From NCBI RefSeq assembly GCF_900114445.1, contig NZ_FOTB01000004.1:312094-376093 (forward strand): a stretch of DNA of 64,000 bases. The letters are read 5' to 3'. The notes under the pieces were generated by a model that saw nothing but the letters and a program-made list of their open reading frames with translations, had not been told where the DNA came from and did not search any database. Source of the stretch: Salinicoccus halodurans. GTDB lineage: Bacteria; Bacillota; Bacilli; Staphylococcales; Salinicoccaceae. How positions within the stretch are numbered: position 1 is the first letter of the stretch; every line of letters starts with the position of its first letter. The position numbers were made by a program, and so were the translations under genes. Positions 33,589 through 42,756 of the stretch are shown in pieces.

Positions 33589-34914
33589 CTATTTTACTGC
33601 CTGAAAAAATTGGGGGAGGTGTTCTTTATGCGCTTCCATCATTTCCTCGGCGATTTCTTTGGCAACTTTGTCTGATGGTGTCAGAGGATTGATTGTCAGA
33701 GCCAGCACCGCTTTTTTATAATCGCCTTCAACAGCAGCTTCGGCCGCGATGCGCTCAAATGATTTGATCTGCTGCACGAGTCCGCGCACTGCCACAGGGA
33801 GGTCTCCGAATGCGAGCGGGATTGGACCATCTTTCGTAATGACACAGCTGGTTTCGATTGCAGAACCATGCGGGAGGCTCGCAATCGCGCCGCGGTTCAT
33901 TGTGTTCACCGGCTGGATATCCCTTTTGTCATTGTATATTGAAGTAATCAGACGGACCGCTGCATCTGAGTAATATGCACCGCCCCGCTCTTCCAGCTGC
34001 GGCGGTTTGATATCCAAATTCTCATCCTTATAAAGCTCGAACAGTTCTTTCTCCAATTGCTGCACGACCTCTGCGCGTGTACCTTCTTCTTTGGCACTGA
34101 TCTTCGCCTTCTCCAGCATTTCACCGGATTTATAATAGTACATATGATACGGACATGTGATGAGCCCAAGAGCTTCCATGAATTCAGGTTCCCAGCCCAT
34201 GCCGTCGATATTTTTTACGAAGCTGCTGTTTTCCGGGTCGGAGAGCTTTTCGATGACCTCATCTTTTACACTCCCGCCGTCAAGATAGACATCCAGGCCG
34301 TAGACCATATGGTTCAGTCCTGCAAAATCTATTCTGATTCTTGAATGTTCGACATCAAGCAGATTTGCGATGCCCATTTCCATTCCAATCGGCACATTGC
34401 ACAGGCCGATGACTTTTTTTATATTGGAGTGGCGCAGCACCGCTTCCGTCACCATGCCTGCAGGATTGGTGAAATTGATCAGCCACGCATCCGGACAGAG
34501 TGCCTCCATATCTTTACAGATGTCCAAAATGACAGGAATGGTACGCAATCCTTTGAATAGACCGCCCGGTCCATTCGTTTCCTGACCCAGTACATTATAC
34601 TTAAGCGGAATACTTTCGTCTTTCGCTCTGGCATCAAGGATCCCGACCCTGAACTGTGTTGTTACAAAATCTGCGTCTTTCAGCGCTTCCTTCCGGTCCA
34701 GTGTCAGATGGACGTCGATAGGCAGACCGGCTTTTTTAATCATCCTTTTGGCCAGATTACCGACAATCTTCAGTTTTTCCCGTCCGGCTTCTATGTCCAC
34801 GAGCCATAATTCACTGACCGGGAACTCATCGTACCGTTTGATGAACCCTTCTACAAGCTCCGGTGTATAGCTGGAACCCCCGCCGATTGTTGCGATTTTA
34901 ATCCCTTTATTCAT
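33589..34914 (-). CDS. GH4 family 6-phospho-beta-glucosidase
   Basis: NAD+- and Mn2+-dependent glycosidase of 441 residues. The N-terminal Rossmann motif is IATIGGGSSYTPELVEGF. CNVPIGMEMGIA carries the metal-binding Cys and GLNHMVYGLDVY the partner His; these are GH4 marks. ETNGPGGLFKGLRTIPV points to the 6-phospho-beta-glucosidase (LicH/CelF) branch. It acts on phosphorylated disaccharides, yet no PTS genes are in the window. It is divergent from an RpiR regulator that probably controls it. Confidence 0.93.
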   Translation of the reverse strand: MNKGIKIATIGGGSSYTPELVEGFIKRYDEFPVSELWLVDIEAGREKLKIVGNLAKRMIKKAGLPIDVHLTLDRKEALKDADFVTTQFRVGILDARAKDESIPLKYNVLGQETNGPGGLFKGLRTIPVILDICKDMEALCPDAWLINFTNPAGMVTEAVLRHSNIKKVIGLCNVPIGMEMGIANLLDVEHSRIRIDFAGLNHMVYGLDVYLDGGSVKDEVIEKLSDPENSSFVKNIDGMGWEPEFMEALGLITCPYHMYYYKSGEMLEKAKISAKEEGTRAEVVQQLEKELFELYKDENLDIKPPQLEERGGAYYSDAAVRLITSIYNDKRDIQPVNTMNRGAIASLPHGSAIETSCVITKDGPIPLAFGDLPVAVRGLVQQIKSFERIAAEAAVEGDYKKAVLALTINPLTPSDKVAKEIAEEMMEAHKEHLPQFFQAVK

Positions 34915-35030
34915 ATGATTACCTCCGGATAGATTATTGATACTTCAATTGTAGCTGCCTCACCGACCGTGATATATACATATTGTCGATTTAGAATTTA
35001 TTGACGCGGATAAACATTTGTTCCATACAT

Positions 35031-35063
35031 GTAACACTGTGTTTCATCCTTCTGCTGTGTTAC
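35031..35063. promoter_or_regulatory. candidate RpiR operator
   Basis: GTAACAC (35031-35037) and GTGTTAC (35057-35063) are exact inverted repeats with 19 bases between. GTAACACTGTGTTTC inside is a near-palindrome of its own. The site lies in the divergent gap between the GH4 gene and rpiR. Confidence 0.4.
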
Positions 35064-35108
35064 GCTTGTGATGATTGGATATCTCTGAATTGAAGGAGTA
35101 CTGCATAT

Positions 35109-35831
35109 ATGTTTACACAGGAAGAAATTGCTTCATTTAATGAACTGGAAACTTCTTTATACAACTACATCGTTAAAAACAGGGAAAAGGTCGCATATAT
35201 GAGAATACGGGAACTAGCCGCGGAAACTCATATGTCCACTTCAACCATTCTGCGTTTTTGCAGGAAGACGGGGTGTGAAGGTTTTTCCGAATTCAAAGTC
35301 AGGCTCAAGATGCACATGGAAGAAAAGACGACAGACCTTAAAAATGCGCAGTACACTGTTTCGGAATTTTTTGAACGCACTTTAAAAGGGGACATCGACG
35401 AAAGAATAAAAAGCGCAGCTTCTCTTATAGACGACGCGGACACTGTGATCTTCATCGGCATCGGCAGCTCCGGAATACTTGCTGAATATGGCGCAAGATA
35501 TTTTTCGAGTCTCGGCAAGTTCTCCATGTACATCAAGGACCCTTACTTTCCCGTGCACTCGAACCTGCGGAATAACAGTGTGACGATAGCTCTCTCTGTC
35601 TCGGGCGAAAATAATTTCACCGTCACTCATCTCAACCAGCTCAAGCAGGAGGGGAGCACGATCATCAGCATTACAAATCACAAGCACTCCACCATCGCAA
35701 AAATATCGGATGTGAACATTTCCTACTACGTTACGGAAGAATGGTTTGAAAATGCCAATATCACCACTCAGATTCCTGTAATATACACACTTGAATCCAT
35801 GGCGCGTGAAATATACGCCCTGAACAATTGA
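35109..35831 (+). CDS. RpiR family transcriptional regulator
   Basis: Regulator of 240 residues with an N-terminal helix-turn-helix (about 1-77; IRELAAETHMSTSTILRFCRK is the HTH) and a C-terminal SIS sugar-phosphate-binding domain (about 105-235; VIFIGIGSSGILAEYGARYF, then VTIALSVSGENNFTV). Such proteins sense phosphosugars and control sugar genes. Divergence from the GH4 gene suggests that a phosphorylated disaccharide or product is the effector. AAGGAG lies ten bases ahead of the ATG. The TspO gene follows after 23 bases. Confidence 0.93.
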   Translation: MFTQEEIASFNELETSLYNYIVKNREKVAYMRIRELAAETHMSTSTILRFCRKTGCEGFSEFKVRLKMHMEEKTTDLKNAQYTVSEFFERTLKGDIDERIKSAASLIDDADTVIFIGIGSSGILAEYGARYFSSLGKFSMYIKDPYFPVHSNLRNNSVTIALSVSGENNFTVTHLNQLKQEGSTIISITNHKHSTIAKISDVNISYYVTEEWFENANITTQIPVIYTLESMAREIYALNN

Positions 35832-35854
35832 TATTTATGAAAAGTAAGGAGTGA

Positions 35855-36307
35855 ATGATTCTGAAACTTTTATTGAATATTTTAATCCCTGTTGTCCTGG
35901 GATCTCTGATTGGTTATATGTCTGCCTCAAACTCGGGCGCAATTTATGACAGTTTAACTGCTCCGCCCCTGAACCCGCCAGGCATCACCTTTTCTGTCGT
36001 CTGGCCCATACTCTACGGCCTCATGGGACTGGCACACTATTTTGTTACAAAAGAAGAAAAGATGCCGAATATCAGGACAATTTATGTCATCCAGCTGCTT
36101 TTCAACTATGCATGGACATTCCTCTTCTTTTCCCTTGCTTTAAGAGGCATTGCAGCGGTTGAAATCCTGATTCTGATTGTTTTAATCATTGTGATGATGC
36201 GCCGGTTTAAGAAGATCAGCAAAATTTCATTCTGGCTGCTGCTGCCTTATCTGCTCTGGACGCTTTTTGCTTTGTATCTAAATGCAGGATATTGGCTTTT
36301 GAACTGA
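35855..36307 (+). CDS. tspO: TspO/MBR family protein
   Basis: Five-helix membrane protein of 150 residues of the tryptophan-rich sensory protein family, which binds porphyrins and isoprenoid-like ligands. Family motifs are LTAPPLNPPGITFSVVWPIL and LYGLMGLAHYF near 36-62, then FNYAWTFLFF, then LLPYLLWTLFALYLNAGYW. The ATG at 35855 is only three bases after AAGGAG, so initiation may be weak or another start may be used. It follows rpiR by 23 bases, possibly on one transcript; no functional link is evident. Confidence 0.93.
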   Translation: MILKLLLNILIPVVLGSLIGYMSASNSGAIYDSLTAPPLNPPGITFSVVWPILYGLMGLAHYFVTKEEKMPNIRTIYVIQLLFNYAWTFLFFSLALRGIAAVEILILIVLIIVMMRRFKKISKISFWLLLPYLLWTLFALYLNAGYWLLN

Positions 36308-36315
36308 TGCCTAAT

Positions 36316-36356
36316 AAAGGCCCGGATCCACCGTAATTGTGAATCCGGGCCTTTAT
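36316..36356. terminator. bidirectional intrinsic terminator
   Basis: AAAGGCCCGGAT / ATCCGGGCCTTT with a long loop, between tspO and the convergent CNNM gene. Confidence 0.85.
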
Positions 36357-36386
36357 ATTCCGGCTCTTTAATTCACAAACTCCTGC

Positions 36387-37700
36387 CTACTTTTCTCCAT
36401 CCACCACTGAGACCAGAACCGTTTCAATAGGCCTGTCCCCTGAGTGTTCCACTTTAAAATGAAGATTATTATATGTGAGTTCCGGCTGCTCCCCTGTTTC
36501 GGGGAAATACCCGAGCTGATCAATCATAAAGCCGTTCAATGTCTCATATTCCTCAACCGGCAGCTCTTTTTCGAAAAAGTCCTCCACATCCAGCAGATGG
36601 ATGGTGCCTTTTATACGATATTCACCTGACGATATTTTTTGAATCCTCTCTTCTTTGTCTGTATTGTTATGTTCCGATAATATTTCCCCGACAACTTCTT
36701 CTATAATATCTTCGATGGTGACCAGTCCTTCTGTCCCGCCGTATTCATCAAGGATGATGGCGATGTGGGCGTTGTTTTTCTGCATATCTCTGAGAAGAAG
36801 ATCGATACTTCGGCTTTCCGAAGTGAAGAATGGTTCATGGCATAATTTTGAGAGATCGAACTCCTTTTGTCCGCTGCCTTCCATAAGTTCCAGCAGATCT
36901 TTGGAACGCAGAATCCCGGTGATGTTATCAATATCCCCATCATAGACCGGAAATCTCGTATACTTTTCCTGATTCACAATGGAGATCACTTCATCTAAAC
37001 CCGCATCAAGCGGTATGGCTGCTATGTCTGTTCTGTGAGTGCTGATGCTGGTCACTCTCGTATCATCCAATTCAAAAATATTTTTTATCATCATACTCTC
37101 CGCCTGCTGAATATTCCCTTTCTCTCCGCCGAGTTCGACCAGCATCCTTATATCCTCTTCCGATGCCTCATCATTCCGGGCATTGGGATCAATTCCAAAG
37201 AGACGTACGACACTGTTTGTGGAGAATGTCAGAAGCTTAACAACAGGCAGGGTGATTTTGAACAATATTGTCAGCGGCCCCGCCACAACATTTGAAATAC
37301 TTTCCGCTTTCTGCAGAGCAAGCTGTTTTGGCACCAGTTCCCCGAATACAAGTGTAAAATAAGAAAGTATGAGAGTGATTGCCACCAGCGCCACTGTCTC
37401 AAGTACAGATGCAGAGAACGGCACACCCAGATCAGTCAGCAAGGCGGCAAGCGGACCTGCAAAGAAATCGGCTGCGAATGCACTTGCCAGAAAACCCGCA
37501 AGTGTAATTCCCACCTGGATCGTGCTCAGGAAGCGGCTCGGCTCTGAAATGAGGTTATTTAAAAGTATTGCTTTCTTGTTGCCGTCGTTGGCCTGTTTTT
37601 TCACTTTATTGTCATTCAGTCCGATCAGTGCAATTTCCGAAGCGGCAAAAAAAGCATTGATCAGTATAAGTATGATCAGTGTAATAAGAGCTATGATCAT
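36387..37700 (-). CDS. CNNM/CorC (HlyC-type) membrane protein
   Basis: Membrane protein of 437 residues. The N-terminal CNNM domain (about 1-190) has helices around INAFFAASEIALIGLNDNKVK and SYFTLVFGELVPKQLALQ. A CBS pair follows at about 205-330 (TDIAAIPLDAGLDEVISIV, then IAIILDEYGGTEGLVTIEDI), and a C-terminal CorC/HlyC FAD-like domain lies at about 345-437. The family exports magnesium or protects against high magnesium; older hemolysin labels are misleading. The start at 37700 has CAGGAGGAG upstream. Monocistronic. Confidence 0.93.
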   Translation of the reverse strand: MIIALITLIILILINAFFAASEIALIGLNDNKVKKQANDGNKKAILLNNLISEPSRFLSTIQVGITLAGFLASAFAADFFAGPLAALLTDLGVPFSASVLETVALVAITLILSYFTLVFGELVPKQLALQKAESISNVVAGPLTILFKITLPVVKLLTFSTNSVVRLFGIDPNARNDEASEEDIRMLVELGGEKGNIQQAESMMIKNIFELDDTRVTSISTHRTDIAAIPLDAGLDEVISIVNQEKYTRFPVYDGDIDNITGILRSKDLLELMEGSGQKEFDLSKLCHEPFFTSESRSIDLLLRDMQKNNAHIAIILDEYGGTEGLVTIEDIIEEVVGEILSEHNNTDKEERIQKISSGEYRIKGTIHLLDVEDFFEKELPVEEYETLNGFMIDQLGYFPETGEQPELTYNNLHFKVEHSGDRPIETVLVSVVDGEK

Positions 37701-37844
37701 TGAAACTCCTCCTGTTTCCATCATTGTTTATGTTTTCCTTTATTCTTCCCTTTACCCCTCAGATGAAATATTAACGGCATTAATGCTTTCTTTTATTATT
37801 GAGTCCCGGTTTGATGTATCATAAGTTCCAAAGGGGGCTGTATG

Positions 37845-38369
37845 ATGGATAAGGCAGTATTTCTGGACCGTGACGGCGTTATCAATGAAGTGTTGAGCAA
37901 AAGGGTGAAATTCGTGAATACGGCTGAGGATTTCCATCTCCTTCCCGGAGCAGGCGAAGGGATCAGAAAACTCAATGAAGCAGGCTGGAAAGTGTTCGTC
38001 GTTACAAATCAGGGTGGTGTCGGCCTTGGATATATGACAGAAGAAGCGCTTCGTGACGTTCATCGGGAGATGGAAAAACAGCTGGCGGATTGCGGGGCAT
38101 ATATAAATGATATTGCGTACTGCCCGCACATGCCGCAATCCGGCTGCCGCTGCCGCAAACCAAAACCCGGCATGCTTCTCGATCTGGCGGAAAAACATGC
38201 CATCGATCTTTCTTCAAGCTACATGGCCGGCGACCGGGAGCCCGATATCGAAGCCGGCAGAAATGCGGGAACAAAGACGGTATTCATCACCCATGATGGA
38301 AAGCAGAAGATAAAAGCAGATGAATATTTTCCCGATCTGCTGTCATTTTCAGAGTGGCTTACAGACTGA
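37845..38369 (+). CDS. GmhB-like HAD-IIIA phosphatase
   Basis: Phosphatase of 174 residues. Motif I is FLDRDGVINE, motif II is FVVTNQGGVGLGYMT, and motif IV is YMAGDREPDIEAG. The zinc loop CPHMPQSGCRCRKPKPGM matches GmhB, D-glycero-D-manno-heptose 1,7-bisphosphate phosphatase. In a Gram-positive without heptose genes nearby, another sugar bisphosphate or histidinol phosphate is possible. Two adjacent ATGs exist; the second at 37845 is better spaced from GGGGG. Confidence 0.9.
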   Translation: MDKAVFLDRDGVINEVLSKRVKFVNTAEDFHLLPGAGEGIRKLNEAGWKVFVVTNQGGVGLGYMTEEALRDVHREMEKQLADCGAYINDIAYCPHMPQSGCRCRKPKPGMLLDLAEKHAIDLSSSYMAGDREPDIEAGRNAGTKTVFITHDGKQKIKADEYFPDLLSFSEWLTD

Positions 38370-38471
38370 ATACTCCCGGTATAAACTTCTCCTAAAACAT
38401 TCGGTTAAACCCTCCTGATATATACTATAATTAGTCTATCGTTAAAATATATAGTTCCGGAGGTTCAGGAC

Positions 38472-38915
38472 ATGGAAAATGAAATGACTTTTTTAGCATT
38501 ACTGCTGGGCGGAGCGGCACTGTCCATATTATTTCTCGGGGCATGCTTTTATTATATTCTAGTGGTCCGTAAAAAGCAGAAATGCACTGCCCTGACCCAG
38601 GGTGTCGTCACAGGCCGCTCATTAAGCGGGGACAGCGGCCTGCCGGCACCATTAGTGGAGTATGAAGTGGATGGCGTTGTATATAAACGCCGTAACGCCG
38701 CCGTCAAAAGTACACGGGTTGCGAAAGGAGACAGGATTACATATAAGGTAGGTTATGAAATTGGAGATACCGTTGATGTCCATTATGATCCCGCTAAACC
38801 GGAGCGCTGGATGATGAATGACAACAGTGCGTACAAAATGACAGCCCTCATCCCTTTGATCATGGGTGCTGTGCTGCTGTTCTCGAGTATGGGACTATAC
38901 ATCCTCGGAAGCTGA
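38472..38915 (+). CDS. DUF3592 membrane protein
   Basis: Protein of 147 residues with a helix at about 7-32 (LALLLGGAALSILFLGACFY) and one near the C-terminus (about 124-146). Between them lies a beta-rich extracytoplasmic or cytoplasmic domain of the DUF3592 type: APLVEYEVDGVVYKRRN, then VGYEIGDTVDVHYDPAKPER. GGAGG lies eight bases ahead of the ATG. TATAAT at 38426-38431 is a likely -10 element. Function unknown. Terminated by a strong hairpin. Confidence 0.8.
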   Translation: MENEMTFLALLLGGAALSILFLGACFYYILVVRKKQKCTALTQGVVTGRSLSGDSGLPAPLVEYEVDGVVYKRRNAAVKSTRVAKGDRITYKVGYEIGDTVDVHYDPAKPERWMMNDNSAYKMTALIPLIMGAVLLFSSMGLYILGS

Positions 38916-38949
38916 TTGGGGCGAAAAATGACTTCCCCTCTCCAACTCT

Positions 38950-38984
38950 GAACGGCCCCCTGTCTGATTGACAGGGGGCCGTTC
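38950..38984 (+). terminator. intrinsic terminator
   Basis: GAACGGCCCCCTGTC / GACAGGGGGCCGTTC with a five-base loop; it ends the DUF3592 gene and lies between convergent genes. Confidence 0.85.
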
Positions 38985-39034
38985 AATATACATATAGATA
39001 ACAAATCAGAGTTCAGACGCTTAAATCATCCGGA

Positions 39035-40249
39035 TCATTTAAGCATGCCATGGGGATCGATGACAAATTTCTTTGCGACACCGCTGTCGAAATCTTTGTA
39101 TCCATCCGGTGCTTGATCCAGATTGATGACAGTTGCGTTCACCGCTTTTGCAATCTGCGCATTGCCGGAAAGAATGGATTTCATCAGATCTCTGTTATAC
39201 TTCATCGCCGGTGTCTGTCCTGTTGCGAAGTTGTGCGCTTTTGCCCAGCCCTGTCCGAATCTCACTTTAAGCGAGCCGACCTGCGCATCCTTATCCGATG
39301 CGCCCGGGTCTTCTGTGACATAGAGGCCCGGTATGCCCAGGCTGCCGCCTGCCCGTGTGACATCCATGATCGTGTTCAATACCGCTGCCGGCTGTTCTCC
39401 GCCGTCCTTGCCGTGACCGGATGCTTCGAAGCCGACCGCGTCGATCGAACTGTCGACTTCAGGGACACCTAAAATCTGTTCAATCTGTTCACCCAGCCTG
39501 TCGTGTCTGGTCAGATCCACTGTCTCACAGCCGAAACTCTCAGCCTGTTTCAGTCTCTCCGCCTTCATGTCCCCCACAATTACGCGGGATGCACCGAGCA
39601 ATTGTGCTGAATGGGCTGCTGCCAGACCGACCGGCCCCGCACCTGCCACGTATACTGTGGATCCTGTTCTGACACCCGCAGTATAGGCACCATGATACCC
39701 TGTCGGGAATATGTCGGACAGCATGGTAAGATCCAGAATCTTTTCCATCGCGATCTCTTTATCAGGGAACACAAGCAGCTGGAAATCTGCATATGGAACC
39801 ATCACATATTCTGACTGGCCGCCTACCCAGCCGCCCATATCCACGTAACCATATGCCGCTCCGGGTCTTTCCGGGTTGACGTTCGTACAGATGTGCGTTT
39901 TTTGCTCTCGGCACATCTCACAGCGTCCGCATGCGATGTTGAATGGAACAGATGCGATATCCCCTTTTTTGACAAATTCCACATCTCTTCCGACTTCTAT
40001 GACCTCACCCGTAATTTCATGGCCCAGCACAAGACCTTCAGGTGCAGTCGTACGGCCCCGGACCATATGCTGGTCACTCCCGCAAATATTCGTCGTAATC
40101 ACTTTAAGTATTACGCCGTGCTCACACTTACGTCCGACGTTGCTCTTTGGCACTCCGGGACCATCTTTTAAAATCAAGTCCGGGTATTCAATATCCTGTA
40201 CTTCAACGCTGCCGGCTCCTGTATAAACAACACCACGATTTCCTTCCAT
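39035..40249 (-). CDS. fdhA: glutathione-independent formaldehyde dehydrogenase, zinc-type
   Basis: Zinc medium-chain dehydrogenase of 404 residues. The catalytic zinc region is TTNICGSDQHMVRGRTTAPEG and GHEITGEVIEVG. The structural zinc cysteines are in ACGRCEMCREQKTHIC. The NAD motif is VYVAGAGPVGLAAAHSAQLLG. The long insert and the C-terminal KFVIDPHGML match FdhA of the Pseudomonas formaldehyde dismutase group. It oxidises formaldehyde with tightly bound NAD+. The start at 40249 has GAGGAGGGG upstream. A damaged HbpS-type gene lies immediately upstream on the same strand. Confidence 0.93.
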   Translation of the reverse strand: MEGNRGVVYTGAGSVEVQDIEYPDLILKDGPGVPKSNVGRKCEHGVILKVITTNICGSDQHMVRGRTTAPEGLVLGHEITGEVIEVGRDVEFVKKGDIASVPFNIACGRCEMCREQKTHICTNVNPERPGAAYGYVDMGGWVGGQSEYVMVPYADFQLLVFPDKEIAMEKILDLTMLSDIFPTGYHGAYTAGVRTGSTVYVAGAGPVGLAAAHSAQLLGASRVIVGDMKAERLKQAESFGCETVDLTRHDRLGEQIEQILGVPEVDSSIDAVGFEASGHGKDGGEQPAAVLNTIMDVTRAGGSLGIPGLYVTEDPGASDKDAQVGSLKVRFGQGWAKAHNFATGQTPAMKYNRDLMKSILSGNAQIAKAVNATVINLDQAPDGYKDFDSGVAKKFVIDPHGMLK

Positions 40250-40282
40250 AGTACCCCTCCTCGCAGTGTAACCCACTGCTTA

Positions 40283-40698
40283 TTATGAATTAATCTGGTT
40301 AAATGCGTTTACGCCTGCTTCAGCAACTTTCACATCATTTTCGACACTGCTGCCGCTCACTCCGACAGCGTCGACGACTTTTCCGTCACTCTCGAGCGGG
40401 AATCCGCCTCCAAAGACGACGATGCGTCCCTGGTTCGTTGTGTTCAACCCGTAAAGTTCAGCATTCGGCACTGTGCCTCTTCAAGATTCGATGTCGGCAT
40501 CTTCAAAGCAACAGAAGTCCAGGCTTTGTTCTGTGCGATATCAATACTCGCGAGCCACGCATCATCCATACGGTGTGTTGCGATCAGATTCCCTCCTTCA
40601 TCCAATACAGAAATCACCATTTGCACCCCGATATTTGAAGCTTCCTCTTCAGCACCTGCAATGATCTTCTTAGCAACTTCCAAATTCACTTTGCTCAT
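40283..40698 (-). pseudogene. frameshifted GlcG/HbpS family protein
   Basis: The heme-binding GlcG/HbpS (DUF336) fold is split between two frames. The first part starts at the ATG at 40698 (AAAAGGGAG upstream) and reads VNLEVAKKIIAGAEEEAS to PTSNLEEA. The rest continues in another frame as NAELYGLNTTNQGRIVVFGG, then SGSSVENDVKVAEAGVNAF to 40283. One missing base near 40475-40482 (GAGGCACAG) explains the break; adding one A gives a continuous family sequence with no loss. The pieces together have the normal family length (about 138). It is either a true frameshift or a sequencing error. It sits 34 bases ahead of fdhA in the same direction. Confidence 0.85.
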
Positions 40699-40889
40699 AA
40701 ACATTCTCCCTTTTGAAAAAGCAATGATATTAGCAGCCTCATCCGGGCTCGATGGCCTTTCTGCAAATATATTGTTTAAATCATTAAAACCGGTATCATA
40801 TAGTAGATTCATTTAAATTCCACTTTAAATCCATCATAATTGAGTCTGAATTTTCAGTCAAATAAAGTGTTCTTAAATTCAATACAGAA

Positions 40890-40921
40890 AAGTCAGGCTC
40901 ACATATATGCGAGCCTGACTT
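40890..40921 (-). terminator. terminator of ABC permease gene
   Basis: AAGTCAGGCTC / GAGCCTGACTT with a ten-base loop, four bases beyond the permease stop; TTTTCTG on the minus strand. Confidence 0.85.
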
Positions 40922-40925
40922 CAAT

Positions 40926-41954
40926 TCATATCTTCCGGTATTTACGGAGCACAAGAATATTCAGCACTATGAATATCAATGAGAACAGCAGGAGGATGAG
41001 AAGATTCATATAAATATCACTCCATCCGTATCCCCGGATCATGACATCCCGGAGTGATTCCGCTGCATAGTAAAGTGGAGTAAGTGGTCCGATCCAGCTC
41101 AGCAGATCTGATATCGTATCCAGATTGAACAGTCCGGAGAAGAAAATCTGCGGAACGACGACGATGGGGATGAACTGGATCATCTGGAATTCATTATTTG
41201 CAAATGACGAAACAAGTATGCCAAGCGTGAGCGCAGTCAGTGCCAGCGCCAGTATAATCCACAGTACATCTATGAACACACCCACCATCAGCATATCGAG
41301 TATATATATGGCGTACCATGCAATGATGGCCGACTGAAGAACTGTAAACAGTGCAAATCCGATCAGGTAGCCCATTACGATTTCCCATTTTCTTATGGGC
41401 GTTGAGAGGAGCCTCTCCAGCGTACCGGTTGTACGCTCTCTGATGAAAGAAACGCCGGCAGTCAGGAAAACGAAGAAAAAGATGAAGAATCCCAGCAGAA
41501 CAGGACCGTAATAGTCAAAAGTGCCGATATCTTCCGAACCGTATAAATAATCCAGCTCAAGATCTGCGACTTTACCGTTTTCTTCGAGACCGGCCAATGC
41601 GCTCTGGACCCATTTGATGACCTCACTGTTTACTCCCGGATCACTGCCTTCAAGGAATACAAGCGGTTCTCCGCCTTCGATTTTGATATATCCGTCAAGC
41701 CTTCCGGAAGCCACGCCGTGGTATGCCTCAACCTCGTTCTGATACTCTGTAACCCCGGCATCCGACATTTCCATTTTTTCAGTGACTGGTTCCGGTATGT
41801 TCACCAGACCGATTTCAGGTACATACTCTTCACCGTCGAAAACGAGGTAAAGCATCGTCAGCACCAGGATTGGTGCAAATATAAGCAGAGCCAGCGTCCG
41901 TTTATCCCGGATCAGCTGTTGCAAAATCCGTTTTGATAATGCAAACACCTTCAT
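40926..41954 (-). CDS. ABC-2 family permease (exporter)
   Basis: Membrane subunit of 342 residues of the DrrB/YhgE-like ABC2_membrane_3 type: one N-terminal helix (about 19-38), an extracytoplasmic domain of about 130 residues, then five or six C-terminal helices. FIRERTTGTLERLLSTPIRKWEIVMG is the cytoplasmic ABC-2 coupling signature. The ATG at 41954 is one base after the ATPase stop (TAGTATG) with GGGGGAG upstream, so the two are coupled. It forms the exporter of the desaturase/two-component array. Confidence 0.9.
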   Translation of the reverse strand: MKVFALSKRILQQLIRDKRTLALLIFAPILVLTMLYLVFDGEEYVPEIGLVNIPEPVTEKMEMSDAGVTEYQNEVEAYHGVASGRLDGYIKIEGGEPLVFLEGSDPGVNSEVIKWVQSALAGLEENGKVADLELDYLYGSEDIGTFDYYGPVLLGFFIFFFVFLTAGVSFIRERTTGTLERLLSTPIRKWEIVMGYLIGFALFTVLQSAIIAWYAIYILDMLMVGVFIDVLWIILALALTALTLGILVSSFANNEFQMIQFIPIVVVPQIFFSGLFNLDTISDLLSWIGPLTPLYYAAESLRDVMIRGYGWSDIYMNLLILLLFSLIFIVLNILVLRKYRKI

Positions 41955-41955
41955 A

Positions 41956-42681
41956 CTAATCTCCCCCATATACAAGAAACGCCTGTTCCAGAGTTTCGGT
42001 ATCCGTTTCTTTCTTCAGACTTTCAGGTGTCCCGGACGCCACAATGATTCCCCTCTGCATCAAGGCAAGCCTGCTGCATTTCGCCGCCTCATCCATGACG
42101 TGGGTCGTTATTATTATCGTCGTGCCTTTTTTATTCAAATCATAAAAGAAGTTCCATATACTTTTTCTGAGTATCGGATCAATACCTACGGTCGGTTCAT
42201 CCAGAATAAGCATTTCCGGCTCATGAAGGAGTGAAATGACAAGTGACAGCCGCCTTTTCATCCCGCCTGAAAAATGTCCGACCCTCTCACTCAGATGATC
42301 TGAGAGGCCCATCAGCTCCATGAGCTCGTTTATGCGCTCGTTTTGATGCTTCCCCTTCATTCCGTAGAGGCTTGAAAAAAACTTCAGATTCTCCTCTGCC
42401 GAAAGGTCTTCATACAGTGCGTCCGCCTGGGCCATATAGCCGATCCTCTTCATCAATTTAAGACTCGGCATCTTTTCTCCGAATACGTAATTTTCACCTT
42501 CAGTGGGGCTGTCGAGTCCTGCCAGTTCCCTGACCAGTGTCGTTTTTCCGGCACCGGAAGGGCCGAGAAGACCAAAGATCTCCCCTTTTTGTATTTCCAG
42601 GTCAATATTTTTCAATATTGCTTTTCTCCCAAAACTTTTTGAAACATTCCGGATGGATACACTCGATTCTGATGTCATCAT
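41956..42681 (-). CDS. ABC transporter ATP-binding protein
   Basis: ATPase of 241 residues. Walker A GPSGAGKTT, the signature FSGGMKRRLSL, Walker B MLILDEPTVGIDPILR and switch TTHVMDEA are complete. It is DrrA/YvfR-like and short, without a C-terminal extension. It starts 75 bases after the response regulator gene on the same strand. In B. subtilis the yvfRSTU locus joins an exporter pair with a DesK/DesR-type system, and the order here is similar, so the response regulator may control the exporter. Two ATGs compete, 42681 and 42678. Confidence 0.92.
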   Translation of the reverse strand: MMTSESSVSIRNVSKSFGRKAILKNIDLEIQKGEIFGLLGPSGAGKTTLVRELAGLDSPTEGENYVFGEKMPSLKLMKRIGYMAQADALYEDLSAEENLKFFSSLYGMKGKHQNERINELMELMGLSDHLSERVGHFSGGMKRRLSLVISLLHEPEMLILDEPTVGIDPILRKSIWNFFYDLNKKGTTIIITTHVMDEAAKCSRLALMQRGIIVASGTPESLKKETDTETLEQAFLVYGGD

Positions 42682-42756
42682 CTAACCACCTCTTCACCAT
42701 TGTAGCAGTACCCATTGATTTTTATGCAAAAATCATCAGACGGTCTGAATCTGTTT

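Noticed and set aside
40699-40812. An N-terminal extension of the HbpS-type frame (38 codons)
   Set aside because: The ATG at 40698 has a good ribosome site and matches the family start; the upstream stretch looks like an open leader.
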